Assembly (NCBI GenBank): GCA_003552605.1
Contig: PUNN01000348.1
Coordinates: 1 to 22,204, forward strand
Direction: 5' to 3'
From: Phycisphaeraceae bacterium
GTDB taxonomy: Bacteria > Planctomycetota > Phycisphaerae > Phycisphaerales > Phycisphaeraceae
DNA length: 22,204 nucleotides
Positions 18,899 through 22,204 of the stretch are shown here, in pieces. A program made the position numbers and the translations under genes. How positions within the stretch are numbered: the first letter of the stretch is position 1; every line of letters starts with the position of its first letter. The notes beneath the pieces are model-generated. The model had not been told where the DNA came from. It saw only the letters and a list, made by a program, of their open reading frames with translations, and made no database searches.

Positions 18899-19846
18899 AT
18901 GGAAGATAAGCTCATGACAGGGCCCGAGCGAGCCATGAAGAGGGGACGTCCCGAAACCATTAAACCAACCTCAATACATTTCGCAGAGATGTTCGGCCCA
19001 GTGCTGCAAGGAGAAGGATTCTCCGCTGGAGTGCCTTCCATCTTCATGCGACAAAGTGGCTGTAATTTTATCTGCGGCCACCACAATGGTAATGGCGTAG
19101 GGAAGATCGGTCCCGACGGGAAAGAGATAACATGGTGGTGTGATACAGAGGTCGTTTGGAAATCCGGCAAGACTTGGCAGTTCTCTGAGGTAGTAGATTG
19201 GCTCAAGGAGATAGGTGAATGGGACCGCGTCATGACCGGCCACACCCATATAATTCAGACTGGCGGCGAGCCCACGATGACAGCCAATGCCGAGGCGTTC
19301 ATGGCCCTTATCGATTACATGAGAAAAGTGTGGAAAGAGGAATACTCCGGTATCATCCTTGAGAAGATGGCACCCAGCAGTAACATAAAACATTACGGCA
19401 CTCCTGACACCCTCCCTATCATGTCACTGCTCCCTCGAGTAGAGACTGAGACTAATGGTTCCGTACATGGCCCTCACTTAGATAAATTGTTCACCGAGTA
19501 TGTATCCCAAATCAATTGTTCAGCCAAGCTAGCCAATAGTGGGATGCCTTACAGCATGAGAGTAAGACCTGAGGCCCTAGAACAAATCCGCAAGCATCCC
19601 AACCACTGGTGGAAGTTTGTAGTTTCTCACGAGAGGGATTGGACCGAGATTATGGAAGACTACGGACCAGATCTGTTTCATAAGTACCCTGAAGAGATGC
19701 AAAGGATAATAGTGATGCCGGCGGGTAGTACAACCCCTGAGTTAAACGAAACATCTCAGGTTGCGTGGAACATGGCCGTCGAACATAATGTCCGATTCTG
19801 CGATAGGTATCAAGTGCGTGTGTGGGAAATGGCCACAGGTAAATAA
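18899..19846 (+). CDS. queE: 7-carboxy-7-deazaguanine synthase QueE (radical SAM), expanded cluster loop
   Basis: 315 residues, longer than the usual 210-250. QueE converts 6-carboxy-tetrahydropterin to 7-carboxy-7-deazaguanine on the path to preQ0, used for queuosine and, in several phages, for modified DNA bases. Visible signatures: MFGPVLQGEGFSAGVPSIFM (31-50), RQSGCNFIC (51-59), CDT (81-83), TGGEP (121-125) and ETNGS (184-188). The usual CxxxCxxC is stretched here: Cys55 and Cys59 keep the X3 spacing, but Cys81 lies after 21 residues (GHHNGNG...EITWW). All three cluster ligands remain, so activity is plausible. A further insertion lies before ETNGS (about 150-180). AAGGAG lies 11 bases before the ATG. 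No other pathway enzymes (FolE, QueD, QueC) are in the window. Confidence 0.85.
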   Translation: MEDKLMTGPERAMKRGRPETIKPTSIHFAEMFGPVLQGEGFSAGVPSIFMRQSGCNFICGHHNGNGVGKIGPDGKEITWWCDTEVVWKSGKTWQFSEVVDWLKEIGEWDRVMTGHTHIIQTGGEPTMTANAEAFMALIDYMRKVWKEEYSGIILEKMAPSSNIKHYGTPDTLPIMSLLPRVETETNGSVHGPHLDKLFTEYVSQINCSAKLANSGMPYSMRVRPEALEQIRKHPNHWWKFVVSHERDWTEIMEDYGPDLFHKYPEEMQRIIVMPAGSTTPELNETSQVAWNMAVEHNVRFCDRYQVRVWEMATGK

Positions 19847-19855
19847 GGATTATAA

Positions 19856-21067
19856 ATGAATAAAACTGAATGCTACATAATTCCAGATGAGACCTATGTA
19901 AGTAGATCCAAGGGGTACCCTAAATCCCTGGTCTGGGGAGCAGGGGAGACACCTCGCACACATTTCCTAATCCCTGAAGAGATCCACTTGTATCTTGGCC
20001 CCATAGGTACTTACTACATACCTATTACCGAAACCATACAGCTCACTATCTTTGTACCCAATGAAGAAGGCTTCGAGGGACAATTTCAAGATTTGTCTCC
20101 TGATGAAATCCTTCCCGGCGGCGCACTCGTCGATTTGATATCAGAAGGGAACATAAAGAGGCCCTACAGCATATCCTCTCACTATAGGGCCTCGCTCTTC
20201 CACCCAGATGGATCACAACTTAAAGGTGACATCTATGTCCTTTACATTAGGAACGTAGAAGGTAAACAAACCAAATTCCTAAGAGAATACTTGGTTAGTC
20301 GCAGCCTTCAAGTAAAGGAGTCGGACAACTTCCACTTCCTTCGCATTGCCAGAGATACACTTGAACCCTGTGAGCACCTCGAGGTCAATAAAGATCCTTA
20401 TCAAATGTTCCCTGTTAATGAAAGCCTCATTATTCATAGGAAAAGTTCGTGGGATCCTAAGCCAGAATTCGCGCGTATACCTCATAAAAGTTTCTATAGT
20501 ACAGGCACTGGGATTGCTCCCTTTCTTCTCTACCTCCAGAACATAGCTGAGTTTTGGTATAGGATTAGCGATGTATCTGGCCCATCCGCAATACCTAGTA
20601 TGGCTGTCCCTTTGGAAATAGTGCACTCGGTGAAGTACTTAGAGGAGCTTCCACCTGACACCAATGGCCTGGCTATCTTGTCCACCTTCAAGGTAGGATA
20701 CACTTACCACTTGATTCATGCGTGGTCCCAGTTGGTAAGATACATAAGAGCTACATACGGGGAAGACTTCTTGAGCCTGGATGAGTATAAGCTCAAGATA
20801 CTATTCACCCGCATAGAACAAGATGAGGACATAGTCATGTACCCCTTCGAGCCTGTTGAGGGCATTGAGTATATATTTCAGGAGAAGGGATCCAATGAGC
20901 TCATCTATTCCCAAGACCTCCTCAGGGAGCGTCTCAAGTCTGGTAGAACCGACGACAAGATCTACGCATGCGGGTATGGAGAAATGCTCAGGGCTGTAGG
21001 GTCTGTGAGTCAAGAAGAATTTGGTCGCCCCCATTACCTGTTCGCGTATGAGGCATTCACTGCCTAA
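19856..21067 (+). CDS. FNR-type flavoprotein reductase (ferredoxin/flavodoxin reductase-like)
   Basis: 403 residues. Hallmarks of the ferredoxin-NADP reductase family are clear: FAD-binding RPYSISS (102-108), pyridine-nucleotide motif STGTGIAPFL (215-224), and a C-terminal YACGYGEML (370-378) followed by an aromatic-rich end (LFAYEAF). Members pass electrons from NAD(P)H through FAD to ferredoxin or flavodoxin. At 403 residues it is much longer than the usual 250-300: it has a long N-terminal part and extra segments around residues 110-210. It starts 9 bases after QueE, with an AAGGA Shine-Dalgarno, so the two are almost surely co-expressed. QueE, a radical SAM enzyme, needs a reduced flavodoxin-type donor, so this reductase may feed it; that is inference. 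No ferredoxin or flavodoxin gene is visible here. Confidence 0.8.
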   Translation: MNKTECYIIPDETYVSRSKGYPKSLVWGAGETPRTHFLIPEEIHLYLGPIGTYYIPITETIQLTIFVPNEEGFEGQFQDLSPDEILPGGALVDLISEGNIKRPYSISSHYRASLFHPDGSQLKGDIYVLYIRNVEGKQTKFLREYLVSRSLQVKESDNFHFLRIARDTLEPCEHLEVNKDPYQMFPVNESLIIHRKSSWDPKPEFARIPHKSFYSTGTGIAPFLLYLQNIAEFWYRISDVSGPSAIPSMAVPLEIVHSVKYLEELPPDTNGLAILSTFKVGYTYHLIHAWSQLVRYIRATYGEDFLSLDEYKLKILFTRIEQDEDIVMYPFEPVEGIEYIFQEKGSNELIYSQDLLRERLKSGRTDDKIYACGYGEMLRAVGSVSQEEFGRPHYLFAYEAFTA

Positions 21068-21073
21068 ACTATT

Positions 21074-21155
21074 TTTGGATACACTCTCTCCTCCCACTAA
21101 TTTGTATGAGGCACATGCCTTCACATACAACCCCTAAGTAGAGAGTGTATCCAAA
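21074..21155 (+). promoter_or_regulatory. Long inverted repeat enclosing a CACTAATTT motif and ending on the start codon
   Basis: Perfect 16-base arms: 21074-21089 (TTTGGATACACTCTCT) and 21140-21155, whose last base is the A of the ATG at 21155. Inside are CACTAATTT (21095-21103) and a smaller hairpin (TTGTATG 21102-21108 with CATACAA 21124-21130, AGGC/GCCT within). RNA read through from the reductase gene would fold the ribosome site away; RNA started at the motif lacks the left arm. Confidence 0.7.
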
Positions 21156-22204
21156 TGACCCTTTTTGAACATGCTAATAAAACTCCCACCCCTTTCTTCC
21201 CTCTAAGAGAAGGTTTCCGCGCCTCAGATGCGGAAGGTAATTATAAGCTAGCTGCGAAGGTAGCAGACGTTATGGTCCGTAAAGCCGGGCTAGGTCAACG
21301 CGCGTACGGCGCTGACGTGCCTTACCATTTCTCTCGAGGCAGCGGAGACTACGTAGCCTACTTCTTCATGACGGATGATGAAAACATTTCATTCCGCATC
21401 AACTTCGCGATAGACGATGAATCGATGAATATCAATTCCATCGACCTCTATAAAGGTATCAAAGAATTAGATGACCCAGATGTGACCTTAAGCATCTTAG
21501 ACCCCTCCATCAACATTGTACAATTGGTGAATACCATTGGCGAAAAGTTCCTCAAAAGTAATGTGAACCCAGAGGACCTGGAAGAAGTGCCGGGAATGAT
21601 GGCAGAGAGTACTTACGCGGAGAAGTCTACTCAACTAAGAGAGGCCTCTAAGAAAGAAGCGGTTATTCAATTTTTGAAGACACAAGGTGGAGGCTTTTCA
21701 GATTATATTCGATGGGCCACCGCCAACAACCATGAGATAGGCTCGCAGACGATGTTTAGTAACGCCAAGAAGGTGTTCGACGCTCAGGGGGGTGTATCTC
21801 CTTCCGATGGCACCTCATCACAAACGTATGGCATTAGCCCAGCACAGCCTGAAGAGCCTTTGTATGATCCGGAAGATGCGGATGTATTTGAAGAGGCCAT
21901 GGAGAATGAAGCCGTAGAGAAGTTTGAAGAGCTTGAGGTTATTCTTCGCCGCATGGCCAACGCGGATGAGAACCTGTGGGCACTATTCGTATACGGCAGC
22001 CCGGGTGTTGGAAAGTCCTTTAGTATGAAGAGGGTATTTGAAGAGGAAGCAGCCGCGCTCAAACGCAACAACCTCACGGTAGTGACCAAGACGGGAGGGA
22101 TCGCAGGATCCACCGGTCTTCTCCAATTACTCTATGACCACAAGAGAGATTACATTCTTATCCTAGATGATAATGATAAGATACTCAGCGATCAAACAGC
22201 GGCC
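21155..22204 (+). CDS. AAA+ ATPase with long N-terminal extension, 3' end outside the window
   Basis: 350 codons are open to the right edge. The ATPase core starts near residue 275: Walker A GSPGVGKS (281-288) and Walker B ILILDDND (about 334-341), where DD replaces the common DE. The 280-residue N-terminal part is not recognised: it begins TPFFPLREGFR, has a mixed segment with YHFSRGSGDYVAYFFM and FRINFAIDDESMN, then a helical part (YIRWATANNHEIGSQ) and an acidic linker (EEPLYDPEDADVFEEAMENE). AAA+ proteins remodel or load other molecules; the target here is unknown. Start: ATG at 21155 with GAGAG upstream inside a strong inverted repeat that also covers the A of the ATG. It is a new transcription unit after the QueE operon. 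Confidence 0.75.
   Translation, partial: MTLFEHANKTPTPFFPLREGFRASDAEGNYKLAAKVADVMVRKAGLGQRAYGADVPYHFSRGSGDYVAYFFMTDDENISFRINFAIDDESMNINSIDLYKGIKELDDPDVTLSILDPSINIVQLVNTIGEKFLKSNVNPEDLEEVPGMMAESTYAEKSTQLREASKKEAVIQFLKTQGGGFSDYIRWATANNHEIGSQTMFSNAKKVFDAQGGVSPSDGTSSQTYGISPAQPEEPLYDPEDADVFEEAMENEAVEKFEELEVILRRMANADENLWALFVYGSPGVGKSFSMKRVFEEEAAALKRNNLTVVTKTGGIAGSTGLLQLLYDHKRDYILILDDNDKILSDQTAA

Noticed and set aside
21074..21155. The long inverted repeat as a transcription terminator
   Set aside because: The loop is about 50 bases, there is no T-tract behind the right arm, and the arm ends on a start codon.

Overview
The window looks like part of the genome of a large, tailed, probably strictly lytic double-stranded DNA phage of a Gram-negative host. 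Genes are tightly packed on both strands in alternating blocks. Virion-type repeat proteins sit beside a phage-encoded replication set (family A DNA polymerase, TOPRIM primase, SNF2-type helicase, DnaX-like clamp loader, possible UvsY-like recombination mediator). There is a lysis-type cassette, a small heat-shock protein and a 7-deazaguanine enzyme. I see no rRNA, tRNA, CRISPR array, integrase or insertion sequence. The host cannot be named from this sequence.

Layout: (1) 2-3101, plus strand: a long histidine/TGxP repeat protein cut by the left edge, then a second structural-type protein whose N-terminus resembles the C-terminus of the first. (2) 3155-10049, minus strand, seven genes: a charged protein, a very acidic protein with repeated amphipathic helices, a possible UvsY-like protein, an unknown protein, a family A DNA polymerase that stops between motifs A and B, and two unknowns. 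(3) 10276-14319, plus strand: SNF2-family helicase, an unknown, a secreted protein and a primase. (4) 15816-14224, minus strand: M23 peptidase and two overlapping membrane or secreted proteins, the last overlapping the primase gene tail to tail. (5) 15855-22204, plus strand: clamp loader, unknown, Hsp20, unknown, then a small gene, QueE and an FNR-type flavoreductase in one apparent operon, and an AAA+ ATPase cut by the right edge.

Most striking features. First, a directional 9-base motif, consensus CACTAATTA, or a close variant lies in front of nearly every transcription unit on both strands and always points into the gene. I infer it is a phage-specific promoter. At several genes the start codon follows it by 3 bases with no Shine-Dalgarno sequence. 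At others an inverted repeat spans the motif and buries the Shine-Dalgarno or start codon, so read-through RNA would be translationally shut while RNA started at the motif would be open, as known for some T4 late genes. Second, the DNA polymerase has intact proofreading and motif A but ends in a 54-residue tail, faintly Hint/intein-like, where motifs B and C should be. The missing half must be encoded elsewhere. Third, QueE has a strongly expanded iron-sulfur loop (CX3CX21C) and is followed at once by a flavoreductase, suggesting a phage-encoded electron supply for a radical SAM enzyme.

The replication genes would form a mostly self-sufficient replisome, QueE with its reductase points to 7-deazaguanine chemistry (possibly DNA modification), and the M23 cassette would serve host lysis.
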